Assembly: GCA_933207985.1 (NCBI GenBank)
Contig: OW240915.1
Coordinates: forward strand, 264,031,918 to 264,095,917
Direction of reading: 5' to 3'
DNA length: 64,000 nucleotides
Source of the DNA: Pelobates cultripes
Lineage: Eukaryota; Chordata; Amphibia; Anura; Pelobatidae
Shown: positions 30,831 to 43,035 of the stretch, one piece after another
Layout: each line of letters starts with the position of its first letter
Position numbering within the stretch: the first letter of the stretch is position 1
The notes under the pieces: model-generated
Seen by the model: the letters and a program-made list of their open reading frames with translations, nothing else
Told to the model about the DNA's origin: nothing
Databases searched by the model: none
Program-made: the position numbers and the translations under genes

Positions 30831-32965
30831 TAGTAGTGTGGCTAGCATGAATGTACTAAAGCTGCTAGAATCCTGCAATGTAAAGGGATCTAGGGTTGAA
30901 GAACACCACATCTGGGGTTTTATCTCCTAATGTCATCCTTTATCAATGACTATGATTCATCTCAATTACCCTTTAGAAAGGAGAGACTGAGAAAATTTCA
31001 CTACCTGATGTTTACAAATTTAATACCAATTATTCTTTTTCAATATTTTTTTTCTTGGGAAATTTAAATAAATATTGGTCAAATCTAGGCTTTGGTGAAC
31101 GTGGTGTGTACTGGAAGTGGAGAAAGGAGTAAAAAACATAGAATTTAATATAAAACCTGGTAATCAGTGGGAATTGTGGCCTATGTATGAAAACTGACTG
31201 CAGATTTGGTGGATTATAGCTGTCTTTGTATAAACTATCAATATTGGCATATAGCTGGTGTGAAGACCATTTCACCTTGGATGACTTTACTGACAGTGCC
31301 CCTATTAAACAGTATTTTGCATCACCATCCATGTGACTGGTGTTACTTGTTCACGTACTGTAACTCAATACTACTAATTCTCTCAAAACTTATTTTTTTA
31401 GAAATAACAATCAATATGGTACAGAACAAGTAAAGCATTTAGTTGCTATAAAGTAAAAAAAAAACAAAAAAAAAACAAGCTTATTCACACAGAAGGAAGG
31501 CAATTAAAAAGTGAAGATAAAATGGTTTTCAATTATCCTGAGTATTTTTCCACTCAACCTCTGAACAAAAATAAATACTTACATTTAGAACTTGGGAAAA
31601 AAAATATAATGTGTGTGGTCTATTTCTATATCTCCATTTATGAAACATAAATGTAATAATGACTAAAGAATGTAAGTATACATTTATTTAACAATCTTGG
31701 CTATTTATTAATGAGATAGCTCAGATAGTTCATTCACCAACTACATCTTACAATTGTACCTCTTATTCCCACAGGTGTATGCATGTGTACTTCTATTTAT
31801 CTATCCATCCCTGTCTATCCATCCATCTATCTATCCAATAGAAAGGGTGAATAGACAGCATGAATTAAATCTATAGGTTACTAGACCAATAATATACACA
31901 TATTAAGTTTGTATTAATCGTTGTCCCTAACGCAGATAGCAGAATCAGTTTTGTTTACATTGGCGATTTTGCTTCAATGCACTTAACGACCATATTAACG
32001 AAAAGTGAAATCTATTGGTCTCATTTATATTATGCCAACAGATGTGAATGTGCACGTTTAATACTGGTCTGTTAGATGATCATTTAGCTACAAATTGTAT
32101 TAAAGAGTCAGTCTAAACAAAAATAGTTTATTTTTACGTTCAGTGTTCTCAGTGTTGCTACACAGTGTTTATTTTAGAAGTTCTCCTGCTCTATTATTTG
32201 CTTACTTGTGATAACCAGCTTCCTGTGTGAGATTAGATCATTTCAGATAAATAAATCAAAACTTCACTGGCAGAAACAAAATATGCTTCATCAAAACACA
32301 TGTTTGGGACCTGTTCCAGCATAATGTGTGAATTTATTTTATACATTTACTTTGTAAAAGATCTAGTTTATTTAATAATGCTATATGATTGGATTACTAA
32401 TATATGTTTTATGAATGTATTGCTTCCGTATGAGCTCAGCTCATCATGATCACAATGGTTCTCTATGAGAAGCACTTGATTGAATAATGCAAAGCATAAA
32501 GGTAGAAAGTCAGTGATGGGCAAAATTAGGATGGACAAACTTGCACAAGCGGTATTTTGGGACTTAATTTAACTGCCTTGTTCAAGTGCATGAAATATTT
32601 TTTTAACCCACACTTTCCTTCTATAATTTTTATTTTGCTATAAAAGATTCTGCACTAAGGTATTACAGATTTTGTCTGCTGTCTTTTGATATAGGAGGGT
32701 CAAAGAAGGACAGCACAAACGTCTGCAATATTATTTAAATTGTAAATCACAACTGAACAAAAGCCGTAAAAGAATTCCTTTGATAGTTCTATTGTGCTTC
32801 AACTCAGCTGGGGTTTGCACTATTCTGAGTAATCTTTGTGGAATAGGGAGAACCATTTTTGAACAGTTTTCTTAATGCCTTCACTATTACGTTTATTTTT
32901 TTTTGAGACTTTATTTAGGACAAAAACAGCTATTTTACATACAGATTGCTACATGGTGATACTTA
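30831..32965. other. Unique AT-rich sequence with a GATA-type microsatellite
   Basis: CTAT/CCAT units occur at 31794-31840. A-rich tracts lie at 31456-31478. No gene is recognised; short frames here have no domain signature. Confidence 0.4.
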
Positions 32966-32978
32966 AAATAATTATGTA
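32966..32978. repeat. Candidate target-site duplication of the L1, left copy
   Basis: AAATAATTATGTA here compares with AAATAAATTATGTA at 35304-35317, differing by one inserted base. They lie exactly at the two outer edges of the inverted-plus-direct L1 copy. Confidence 0.65.
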
Positions 32979-34204
32979 GCTTCGGAATTGAAGTTGTTGG
33001 TTCTGAAAGAAACAGGAGAATATCATCCGCGAATAACGCTAATTTTTTCATACCCTCGGGGTAACTAAACCTGGAATTTGTGTGTTCTGGTTAATTTGGT
33101 GTAAGAGTGGTTCCAAGCATAGGATAAAAACAATCAGGGACAGCGGACATCCCTGGTGCTTGCCGTTGCATATATGGAAAGGTGTAGATAGGAACCATGT
33201 GCTAAAAACGTTAGCTGTCGGTTGTTGATAAAGGGCCATGATACTAGATATGAAAGCGGGTGGGAAGTTAATTCTTTCTAGCGTTCGCTCCATGTAGCCC
33301 CAGTGCAATCGATCGAATGCCTTTTCAGCATCCAAAGCAAGGATCAGACCACTCCGGGACGAACGGTTGGCCCAGTCTATGAGGTTCAGAAAATGTCTGG
33401 TGTTGTCCCCAATTTGCCTGCCTGGTACAAAGCCCGTCTGTTCATCAGATATTAGTGTGAGAAGTAGAGGCTTAAGTCTTGTCGCCACTATTTTGGCATA
33501 GAGTTTTATGTCAGCGTTCAGTAAAGATATCGGGCGGAGAATGGCGCAGAATGTTGGGGGTTTGTTGGGTTTGGGCAACGTTAATATGTAGGCTTCTAGC
33601 ATTTCCTTCGGAAGTATGCCTGAGTCTTTAATGGTGTTAAATGGCGTGGTGAGGTGGGGGGACAGTTGATCTGCTAGCTTTATACAATAATAGTTGCTTT
33701 GTGTTTGGGGAGTGTAGTGATCGCTTTCCTAACCTCCTCCTCCATAAACAGGTTCACGAGCATTGCACATTGGTCTTGAGACAATTGAGATATTTGCACT
33801 AGGTTCAAGAATGTATCTATTTCCTCCCTAGTAGGCTGGTGTGTTTCTGGGTCTATATGCAATTGGTAGAGGGATTCGTAGAATCCTGCTAGCTCATTAA
33901 CAATGTCCTGAGGATGATATAATTTTATCTCCTGTATGGATGTAATATAGGGAATTTTAGTTTGCAATTGCCTCTGTTTCAATTTGTTGGCCAGTCGCTT
34001 GCCTGCTTTATTTCCTGTACTATAGTAAGTTTGCTTTAGATACCACATATGCTGTTCAGTCATGTGGAGTTGTAGGGAGGTAAGTTTAGTTTTTAAAGTC
34101 ATGAGATTTTTGTGGCGCTGTCTAGTTGGGTTGCCTTTGTGTAGGGCTTCTAGTTCTATGATTTCTTGTTCTAGTTTAATTTGTTCGTCGAGGCGTTTTT
34201 TCTT
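32979..34204 (-). pseudogene. L1 (Tx1-like) ORF2, inverted 5' segment: linker and RT fingers/palm
   Basis: Minus-strand frames, read from 34204 down to 32979, give the L1 endonuclease-RT linker (QEIIELEALHKGNPTRQRHK, LAGFYESLYQLHIDP). RT blocks follow: RPISLLNADIKLYAKIVATR, ISDEQTGFVPGRQIGDNTRH, LILALDAEKAFDRLHW (motif A), GKHQGCPLSLIVFI (motif B) and ALFADDILLFLSEPTTSIPK (motif C, codons at about 33039-32983). A short deletion or frameshift separates linker and RT near 33640. The segment stops abruptly after motif C. The continuation lies in the opposite orientation at 34205 onward. Confidence 0.85.
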
Positions 34205-35310
34205 ATTTAGGGCAGATAATATTCTACTGTTTCTTTCGGACCCAACAACTTCAATTCCGAAGCCACTAGAAATCCTGAACACATATGGTAGAATCACCTA
34301 CTATAGAAACAATACGGCCAAAACCCAAGCTTCACCCATAAATCTCCCTCAAGCCGCAGTGACCCAGCTAGAAAATCTATACACATTTGATTGGAGGAAA
34401 AAAAAAACTATCCTATCTAGGGGTTCAATTGACTAAATCCCTCCAACCAATTCCAACAGAAAACCACTATCCATTGCTACACAAGATAAAAACCTCACTG
34501 GTAAGATGGGCTGAATTAGAAGTTTCTTGGTTGGGCCGCATAAACTCTCTAAAAATGATGATTCTGCCTCTCATTCTTTACCTATTTCGTACGTTGCCAA
34601 TATCACTGCCTACCAAACCTATTAATCAATTTCAATCTACCATTAATGCACATATGTGGAAGCGAACGCCACCTCGAGTGGCATACCGTAATTTAGGGCT
34701 CCCTTATATTAAGGGAGGGATGGGATTACCAGACATCAGGGCCTATAATAGGGCCACGGCGCTAGCTCAAGGAATACGCATTATGCTCGAGATGCAAAAC
34801 ACAGATAGGCACTATGCTACACATATTTTGGGATTGTCCGGCCCTGGGAGAATAGAGGGACCAGGTGGGGAAATTTATCTCTGATACCGCACTCTATAGA
34901 ATACCAAAGAAGCCAACCAGCTACCTTATGCATATCATCCCCGGGCTGATACACCACCCCAACCACACAGTATTGCTCATCATTCTCACGGTAGCTAAGA
35001 TAAACTTGGCGTTCCACTGGAAGAGCAGGACAATTCCCTCATTAGATACTCTCATACAGAGATTGAATACGATAAGTATTTATGAGAGAATGGTTAGCAA
35101 AACACAGGGTTGTATAAGTAGATATGCGAGAGATTGGGAATGCTGGACTACAAATATTGGAAAGGCACAGGACAGCAACACTAACAATGAGGAAACTGAT
35201 GGGAATAAATAGCTTATAGGGCACCACTTTTGTGTGACTTGAATGTCTGGCCAGGCTCTAATAAATAAAAGCATGGAACAGTTTCAACTTGAGCAAAAAC
35301 AATAAATAAA
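34205..35310 (+). pseudogene. L1 (Tx1-like) ORF2, direct 3' segment: RT thumb to C-terminus and 3' UTR
   Basis: The plus strand restarts at the motif C block (FRADNILLFLSDPTTSIPKP), so motif C is present twice, once in each orientation. Then come LENLYTFDWRKKK, ELEVSWLGRINSLKMMILPL, LYLFRTLPISLP and RVAYRNLGLPYIKGGMGLPD. Further on, a frame-shifted stretch holds HIFWDCPALG-like text and the C-terminal region ILTVAKINLAFHWKSRTIPS ends at 35212. A short 3' UTR with AATAAATAAA runs to 35310. In the catalytic motif FADD is changed to RADN. A deletion removes residues before the WDCP block. Confidence 0.85.
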
Positions 35311-35317
35311 TTATGTA
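35304..35317. repeat. Candidate target-site duplication of the L1, right copy
   Basis: AAATAAATTATGTA, matching 32966-32978 with one extra base. The first bases overlap the A-rich L1 tail. Confidence 0.65.
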
Positions 35318-35479
35318 TTATTTAAATTTATTTAATGATTTATCCTTTGCAGATACGTTGGGAAACAGGGAAATATAAAATATTATGATTATACAGTATT
35401 ATACAGTATCAATGCAGGTTAATGAAATATTGAAGAACTTAAAATCGCAATTTGATAGCATACAATAGGTACAAAATAT

Positions 35480-36620
35480 AACAAAAATCTAAATTGCTTA
35501 CTGTGGTAGAAAACTATCTACTCCAAACCAATCGCTAAAATTAGAATTGATGGGCAATTATAGGACTCAGTTTTCATCCAGAATGGCACAAGACAGGGGT
35601 TCCCCCTTCCCTCACATCTCTTTATCATTATTATGTAGCCATTTCTTCAGGGCATCGGGATAAATCACCATGAATTCAAAATGGCAGCATTTGCTGATGA
35701 TCTTCTCTTTACATTACATTACAACCTTAATGCCCCTACTTATGGAGGACATTTATCGATCTACAATCAATTATCTAACTTCCAAGTAAATTTTGCAAAA
35801 ATAGATAATCAGACACAAACATCTCTTCAGAGTTTATTCCCATGGCCAGACATGGTAGCCAGACTCTGAGTCAACTTTCCACCCTCATACAGCCCGTTTT
35901 ACAAGACCTCACCACTTGACATAAACCACAATTTGGTTGGTTCTGTGGAATACCTATTTTAAAAATAAACACTGTTCCTAAATTACTATATTTACTAAAA
36001 GTCCTACCTATTGTTTTACGTAGAACATTTTCACCTCTTTTTATTTGGTCTCACAAACACCCCAGAATACTATTTAAAATATTGATTTGCCACAAATTCC
36101 AGAGTAGCCTAGGACTACCCAATGTAGAAACATACTATTAGGCTATAATGCTCAGAAGAATTTATGAATGGGCGCGACCACAAAATCAGAAACACTGGCT
36201 ACAATTAGGGGCTCCTCATTCCATTTCATATTATACCTTGGCACAAGTCTAGACACACACATTTAAGAATACTCACTCTACACATCTTACTACAGTACCA
36301 GCACTGTGGGTGTGATCCCAGATCAGAAATCAACCTGGTCTCTTCCCATAGCCTAACTCACACCCACCATTCCCACCATGCCTTACTGCTAAGCCCATTA
36401 AATCACATTTCTCATTAGTAGACACATCTCTCAGGCTCCATGCTGGTTAAAGAAGGTATCAACTGATTAGCAAATTACTATCCAATAACAAACTCACTGC
36501 TCTACAGCAATTTAGGTTTTCACAAATTTCCCACTTTATCTCCTCTACACTCGACCTTCTAAAAGGTAATAGAGATCCAGCTGGGTTTGAAACACACTAC
36601 ACGACCCAAAATATTAAAAC
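35480..36620 (+). pseudogene. Second L1 (Tx1-like) ORF2 copy, RT part before the MITE
   Basis: 5'-truncated L1. Visible blocks are GTRQGFPLPSHLFIIIM (motif B, about 35592-35640), FKMAAFADDLLFTL (motif C with intact ADD, about 35675-35715), LSNFQVNFAKIDNQTQTS, VPKLLYLLKVLPIVLRRTFS, PLFIWSHKHPRILFK and SSLGLPNVETYY. Frameshifts and stops separate them. Residues differ enough from the first L1 (FADDILLFLS) to mark another subfamily. Confidence 0.8.
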
Positions 36621-37046
36621 TTAAAGGAACACTATAGGCACCCAGACCACTTCAGCTCAATGAAGTGCCAGGTCCATCTAGGGTTAACCCTGCCTGCTGT
36701 AAACATAGCAGTTTTAGAGAAACTGCTATGTTTACATATGGGTTAATCCAGCCTCTAGTGGCTGTCTCACAGTGAGAAGATGCTTGTGTCCATAGGAAAG
36801 CATTGAGAATGCTTTCCTATGGACTGACTGAATGCGCGCGTGGCTCTTGCTGTGCATGCACATTCGGCGGAAGGAGGAGAGTCCCCAGCACCGAGGGAGC
36901 CCGGCGCTGGAGAAAGGTAAGTATTTAACCCCTTTCTCATTCTAGAGCCCGGCGGGATGGAGACCATCAGGGTGGGGGGCGACCGATTAATACTATAGTG
37001 CCAGGAAAACTAGTTTTTTTTCTCCTGCACTATAGTGGTCCTTTAA
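36621..37046. mobile_element. Complete T2/Kolobok-like MITE inside the second L1
   Basis: It is bounded by TTAA on both sides (36621-36624, 37043-37046). Termini are TTAAAGGAACACTATAGGCA and, in reverse complement, TTAAAGGACCACTATAGTGC. Subterminal hairpins include AAACATAGCAGTTT...AAACTGCTATGTTT and GAAAGCATTGAGAATGCTTTC. It is non-coding; the minus-strand frame inside is spurious. L1 sequence resumes after 37046. Confidence 0.9.
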
Positions 37047-38141
37047 CATCTATCTCTTTTTTATAAAATCCTCCTACAAGATAACTATTTCTCCCTTCCC
37101 AAATTCTCTCCTTAACTAATGACTGGAAATGCATGTTCTCAAAAATGTACAAATCTTCCAGTAGCAACCATACCCATGAGTGTAATAGACATAGGCCTAT
37201 CTTGATGGCATTACACACCTACACAAATACATCACGTCTTTCCCTGACACGTGTTGGAGATGTACACATTTAAAAGGCACACTGGGTTTTTGGTGGTCTT
37301 GATCTATAATTCAGGATTACTGAAAAAAGATAGATGTAATGGTGGAGATGGTTACAGACATACAACTCCCTAAAACACCTGAAGCTCTATTTTTTCTCTT
37401 CTACCCATTTCGAATTCTCTAAGTGAAACTCATACTTTTAAACCATTTTCTCACTGCAGCTAACTTGCTTATAAATATAAACTTGTAAAAAAAATCGGGC
37501 TCCCTCAATTAGAAAATGGATTCAAAAAGTAGAATCCATAAGACATGAATTAAATGAATTACTCTTTAACACACAAATACGCCCAATATACAACAACTTG
37601 GGAACCTTGGTTGAGAAGAAGTGTTTCTCACTTTCTCTGCCTTCCCTCTTTTTCATTGCCCTCTCTTCTGAGCAGTCCATGTCTTGGTGAAAGGGGCAAG
37701 ATTCCATATGGGAGCTGAATCATGCCTCCTCACTACCAACTCGTACATTGATAACTTTACCCCATTCTGGTCCAGCTCTGCAGGTGGTAAGAGACTTATT
37801 ATATGAGCTTTTGTCCCAATACATATGTCTTACGATTAGTCTTAAGATTCTTGTAATATTGTTTTATGTTCTTATTTGCCGCATATGATGTACCTTTATT
37901 ACTTAACAATACCATTACTTTATATAATGCATATCTACTACAGCACTGCTACAGGTCAGGAAAACACTTCCATATATTACTGTTGTTGATCACAGTGTTT
38001 TCCCTACTATGCAACAAATTTTGGTATTATGATATGCTTTACTAGGAAGGTCTGATTGACACATTGTATTTTTCATTATTGTACTGTGCGTCACTGCTTG
38101 CAACATATACAATTGTTAAATGAAAAAAATAAAAAATAATT
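37047..38141 (+). pseudogene. Second L1 ORF2 C-terminus and 3' UTR, after the MITE
   Basis: DTCWRCTHLKGTLGFWWS (about 37247-37300) is the CWRC...GT..H.WW zinc-like block near the end of Tx1-like ORF2, although the His is changed. LPKTPEALFFLFYPF and a LLNHFLTAANLLI-like stretch follow in order. The 3' UTR runs through GCGTCACTGCTTGCAAC to an A-rich end AAAAAATAAAAAATAA at 38122-38141. It is heavily mutated. Confidence 0.7.
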
Positions 38142-39556
38142 TGTATGAATATTTTTGCAAATTAAATTTCCAAAATTCCAAGAGAATTTAAGTATTTGGT
38201 ACTGTAAGTATATTAAACCCACATTAAAGAAATACAGTTGCATGTTGAAAACCAGTTAACATGTATTTTAAAAATGACATTGAATGCTGTTACTACACCT
38301 TGTGAATATGCCCTGATGTATGCTCATTTTTTAATCCTTTCTTCTTAATCTGTTATGAGGAAGACTACATTTATTGAGTTCATCAATGGTGGCATCACTT
38401 ATAACTCTTCCAAACAAGGTAGAGGATTGACTGGAGCACCAAAGGAAACATTGTTTTCATTGTCATTCAATAAAAAATTAAATCAAGCCTGTACATAGGC
38501 AGTGTTAGTGGTGAAGGGGGTGTAAATACATATTACTACCTGAAATATTTGATCTAGACATACATTCTCCATTCACTGACTAACAACTGCCATATAACTT
38601 GGATTCTTAACATTTACTTTATATGGAACTTTATTACAAGTTACTTTTCATTATTTAGTGTGGTCAGCTTTCCACAGTCTGCACTTTTCTAGTAAATTAT
38701 TATTTTTCTCATGGAATTTATCACTAATAACATTTAGAACAAAAAGTATACTTCTAGTTGTTTACTTTTAGCTGCTTAGCAAATTGTTTTAGATCACATA
38801 ACTAAAATATAAGATAAGAACATTAAATATCAATGGCTTGATAGTAGAGTAATAAATATTGTGTTTTACATTATTAATCTACACCTTAAGTATCTTGTGT
38901 AGCCTAGAGGCAGTCTCTTAAGCCTGTACCCATTACAGCGTATCCATGGAAACTGACATATTTATATCTTAAAAACATGGAAAATATTAATATAATGCAA
39001 TAAATGGGAATTTTACCTGTTAATGGTAGGTAGAAATTAGTTTAAAGTGAAGTTCCCTTCTAGAATAACTTATTTATTACTTTAAAACATTAGCTAAACA
39101 ATTCTGGTCATTGTTTATTCTTCTTCATCCTCTACAAGTCTTAAAACGTATATATTGTACAGTAAATCTTCTATAATCATAATTTAAAACATGCCATATG
39201 TATTTTGAAGAAGAATCAGTCTGCACAAATACATATTTTAAACTCTATCTAATCAGAAAAATGGAATATAAAACAGAAATAATAAATTTACATAATGTAG
39301 CCTCTCGTTACAAATTTTACACCAAGCAATTTTTGATTCCTAAAAAGTATGTTTGTTTGATAGTTTGATTTTAGAGAAATTACTGTAAAAGGAAAATTAA
39401 GTAATTGGCTAACACTAGTTAACTGTGATGCATAGTTAATAAAGTAGTTATTGAGTTATGTAGTATACAAGCAGCTAGTTATTCAAGGGTAGGGGAGGAG
39501 TCACATCTTAGAGACATATTACTCCATGAAAGCCAGTCCCTAAATTAATGATCATT
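38142..39556. other. Unique AT-rich sequence
   Basis: No gene or repeat recognised. Confidence 0.4.
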
Positions 39557-40283
39557 GTGTCCCTTGGGACCATCCATTAATAGTAATCAAATCAACTTTA
39601 ATCTAATGAAGCAGTTCTGGTGCAAAGGTCAGGCCGCTGCAGTCTCACTGCTCAATTTTTTGTCATTTGAGTTAATTATTTTGTTTCTGTTTATGCAGCC
39701 CTAGTCACACCTCCCTGCATGTGACTTACACAGCCTTCTTAAACACTTCCTGTAAAGAGTGTTTCTGTAATGTTTACACTAAACATTAAAGATAAATTCC
39801 TTATCTACTGATCTGTTAATAGCTTGCTAGAACCTGCAGGAGCCTCCTGTATGTGATCCCCACCTCCTATAGAATGTAAGCTCGATTGAGCAGGGTCCTC
39901 TTCAACCTATTGTTCCTGTAAGTTTATTTGTAATTGTCCTATTTATAGTTAAATCTCCTTTCATAATATTGTAAAGCGCTACGGAATCTGTTGGCGCTAT
40001 ATAAATGGCAATAATAATAATAATAATAATTAAAGTTCAATTTACAGAGCAGAAGATAAAAACTTTTAAAGTAAGTTGCATCTGATTGAAAACTAAACCA
40101 TTTTGTTTCAATGCAGGCTCTGTCAATCATAGCCAAGGGAGGTGTGACTAGGACTGCATAAACAGAATCAAAGTGATGTAACTCCTAAATGGCAGATAAT
40201 TGAGAAATGTGACTACAGGGACATTATCTATATACAAAAACTGCATCATTAATCTAAAGTTATGGTGAATATGGAGTCCCTGT
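39557..40283. mobile_element. Long-TIR foldback MITE carrying a nested L2 tail
   Basis: The left arm (AACTTTAATCTAATGAAGCA, CACTGCTCAATT, GTTTCTGTTTATGCAGCCCT, AGTCACACCTCCCTG) is complementary to the right arm at about 40125-40283 (GGGAGGTGTGACTAGGACTG, CATAAACAGAATC, CATTAATCTAAAGTT). The arms are about 170 bp with moderate divergence. The interior ...CTGTATGTGAT is interrupted at 39858 by an L2 3' end and resumes at about 40031 with TAAAGTTCAATTTACAG. Confidence 0.75.
39858..40030 (+). mobile_element. L2 3'-end copy nested in the foldback MITE
   Basis: ATAGAATGTAAGCTCGATTG, AGCAGGGTCCTCTT, AAAGCGCTACGGAATCTGTT and GGCGCTATATAAATGG lead to (TAA)n. This is the L2 3' UTR seen elsewhere in the window. 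It is younger than the MITE it interrupts. Confidence 0.85.
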
Positions 40284-41880
40284 AAGAAAAAACAGATACA
40301 TCTTATGCAATTCTAATGCAATTCTACTCAAATATTCTTTTTGATACACTGGGACACAAAGCTAAGGAAGTTAGTTGAAGCAGTTAAACATAGTCACTAT
40401 ATGGAAACTATATGCTGAAGTTTTGCATTACATCATTGTATCCCAACATGAAAATCTCTTAGAACAATCTCAAACTGACATCTATAATATTGTCTAAAGA
40501 TTACTACAAAATCCCATTTATTTCACTCCATGCCCAGTAAAGGCCTAAATAATAGTTATCAATTAAACAGATGCATTTTCTTTAAATACATATGTACGTA
40601 TATAAAAACCCACACATTCCAAGCACTTTTCATTTTCCACATACACCAGAAACTTTTATATATAGAGATAATCACATACATTTTCATTTGTCATTATAAG
40701 CAAATCTTTCAACTTGTAACTAAAATATAATTAAGTTACACTATTATCCTACAGAATACCAGTCCATGGAAAACTTTCACAAGGCACATAAAACTATGAC
40801 AACTTAATCTCAATGGTATGTACCTTTCTAACACAGTTTTTAGAATGGGGAGCTCATGACAGACTGCTCTCACGCTATCATTGACACTCAGCCTAAGGTT
40901 TTCTCATTAAAGCCTCAGACCATTGCCATAAGTTAGGAGAATGAGAAAACGAGCACCATCTTTGCAACTCTGAGGTAAACAGTTAAGGTAAGACTGCATC
41001 CAGGACCTCCTGTCCCCATACAAAACATAAAGGCTGATATGGTGCTAGGAGTCTTCTCTTCAAGAGTTGCAACAATTCAAGTACTTTTAGTTATCCTTCA
41101 GGCACATGTCCACAACATTTTAACAGTGCTGACTTCTAAAGTGCAAAGGAAGTAAAACATGCCTAATGAAATTATTTTGCATAATTAAGTTTTATATAAT
41201 TATATCAGAATTTAAGATTGTTTTTTTTTTTTAGTTACTTTATACTTCTAGAATGGATTGGAAAGTGAGTGCCATGTACATAATTTGGGTCCCTGTATAA
41301 AAAGATTAAGATCCAGTGCTTCAACTTATTTCAACCATACTTGTGTATAACAAAACATATTTTTAATTTCTATGTTTTTTGTAATGACAATATTTGAGTG
41401 TCCTCAAGATACCCTTTCACAAGCGTAATATAAGATAATTTTCTGAAAACAGCATCACCCACATAGCCAACTGATATCATAAGACACACTTTCCACCTTA
41501 AACATAAACAGCTGTTTACAGAATTGCTGTCTTGTATTTCCTTAATTACATTATTATGTGGGCATGTAAATTAAGCCATGCGAAGCTTTAACTTTTCAAA
41601 GCCACAGACTCTGAATGCCAGATCAACAGTTCACCATATGTTGATTAACTTTATATTTCAATTCAACATCACACACCATTTATTTAACATATTTGTTGCT
41701 GCCTCATGGGAGAAATTTATTCATTAACTGGTGCCCAATTTCCATTAAAAATTACACTAAAATATTGAATGTAAAAGAACCATGATTAGACTGTATATTT
41801 TAGGTTTATTGAAGCTAATGATGACTTGATAAGAAACTTACTTTACATTAAAACTCCAGTGTTATAAATCAACACATATA
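40284..41880. other. Unique AT-rich sequence
   Basis: No gene or repeat recognised. A T-tract lies at 41220-41233. Confidence 0.4.
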
Positions 41881-41889
41881 TTTAAGAGA

Positions 41890-42136
41890 TTGATTCTTTT
41901 TGAGAAGCATTGGAAGGCAGGGTGTTGTGTCAGCAATTCTTCTCATAGACAAGCATTGCATCCAAGAATCTGAGGAAGCTGGGAGGGTGTACTGTAGCTT
42001 AGCAACTTTATTAAAGTGTTGATTGAATTATCTTGACATCATTGTATTATACATTTAAAGGGATAAGGCACACTCTGTTAACCCCTAATCTAGTTTAAGT
42101 CAAAGTGCTTAGGGTTCAGAGTAGTCCTTTATAATG
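41890..42136. mobile_element. T2-like MITE fragment
   Basis: The right end AGAGTAGTCCTTTATAA is the reverse complement of a TTAAAGGACTACTCT-like terminus. TTAAAGGGATAAGG lies inside at about 42055. The pair around AAAGTGCTTAGGGTTC resembles the subterminal hairpin of the other copies. The left terminus is not defined. Confidence 0.45.
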
Positions 42137-42194
42137 ATATGAATGTATTTTAAACTAACCAGGAACTTCTCGTAAAATTTCTGCATCAGAATAA

Positions 42195-42460
42195 CAGGTA
42201 CTGTAACAGAACCCCCCACTGGAAGAGACCCACCTGGTTTGGAGGAAAAACAGGGATAGATGGGGGCATGAAAATCCATAGTTGGCACCCAAGAGCGTTC
42301 TTTAGGATCATGTACCCTTCAGTGGAACATATACTGTAATCTACCTTAGGGAAGGAGGGAGGATGGACTACACCTCAAATTCCTCCTGGCCCTCTACCTG
42401 AACAGGCAGAGGAGGGGCCACAGGTTTAGTAAACCTTTTACAAAAGAGGTTTCAACAAAT
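42195..42460 (-). pseudogene. Ty3/Gypsy chromovirus pol C-terminus (chromodomain remnant)
   Basis: On the minus strand VEGQEEFEV (about 42395-42365) starts a chromodomain. After a degraded middle comes PKERSWVPTMDFHAPIYP and then SSKPGGSLPVGGSVT, ending near 42195. The EERSWVP...FHAP...KPGGS order is the chromodomain and tail at the end of chromovirus integrase. The YLVHWKGY centre is only partly readable (LKG) after a frameshift. Just upstream LLKPLL corresponds to the integrase tail. No LTR is attached. Such a domain steers integration to chromatin; here it is a relic. Confidence 0.7.
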
Positions 42461-43035
42461 GAATGTTAACTTCAAGCTAAACTATAGAGTTACAAAATAT
42501 TCACTTAGCTAGAGACTTTTTTTTCCATTTTTTCTATTCTGGTCTAAATTTTGGAAGTTGTTTTGTGTTTAGTGGATAGACCTCATAGGAACTTATATAC
42601 TGAACAGCCAGTTCAGTTGAGGTAAACTGACAACCAAGGAAATATTTTCTTGCTTTTCAAATAGCCAGGACTCACGACTTTCTGAATAAAATCATAGTTC
42701 AACTGACAAAATAAATAAATTCACAAGGCGACTGCATGTCACAATGAGATAGTCATGTTAAATTAATAGAATATTGAGATATTTGGTGTATATTTAATGT
42801 TAAATTCCTGTGGTTAATGAGACCTGAACACTTGTAAATTATGAAACACATTGAGACACATTTCCTGTTTTAATTAACAATAATTATAATCAAAGATGTA
42901 CCATAGCTTTAGATATAAAGAGAAGAGTAATTTCTGTATCTGAACGTGCAATACTGTTTTTTGATCAAAATTTTATTAACATTTCTCAAGCAGTTGTTTT
43001 TCCTTCATCTTGAAAAATGTGTGACAATTTTTATT

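Noticed and set aside
30463..30930. 155-residue plus-strand frame
   Set aside because: Antisense shadow of the CR1 ORF2 C-terminus on the minus strand.
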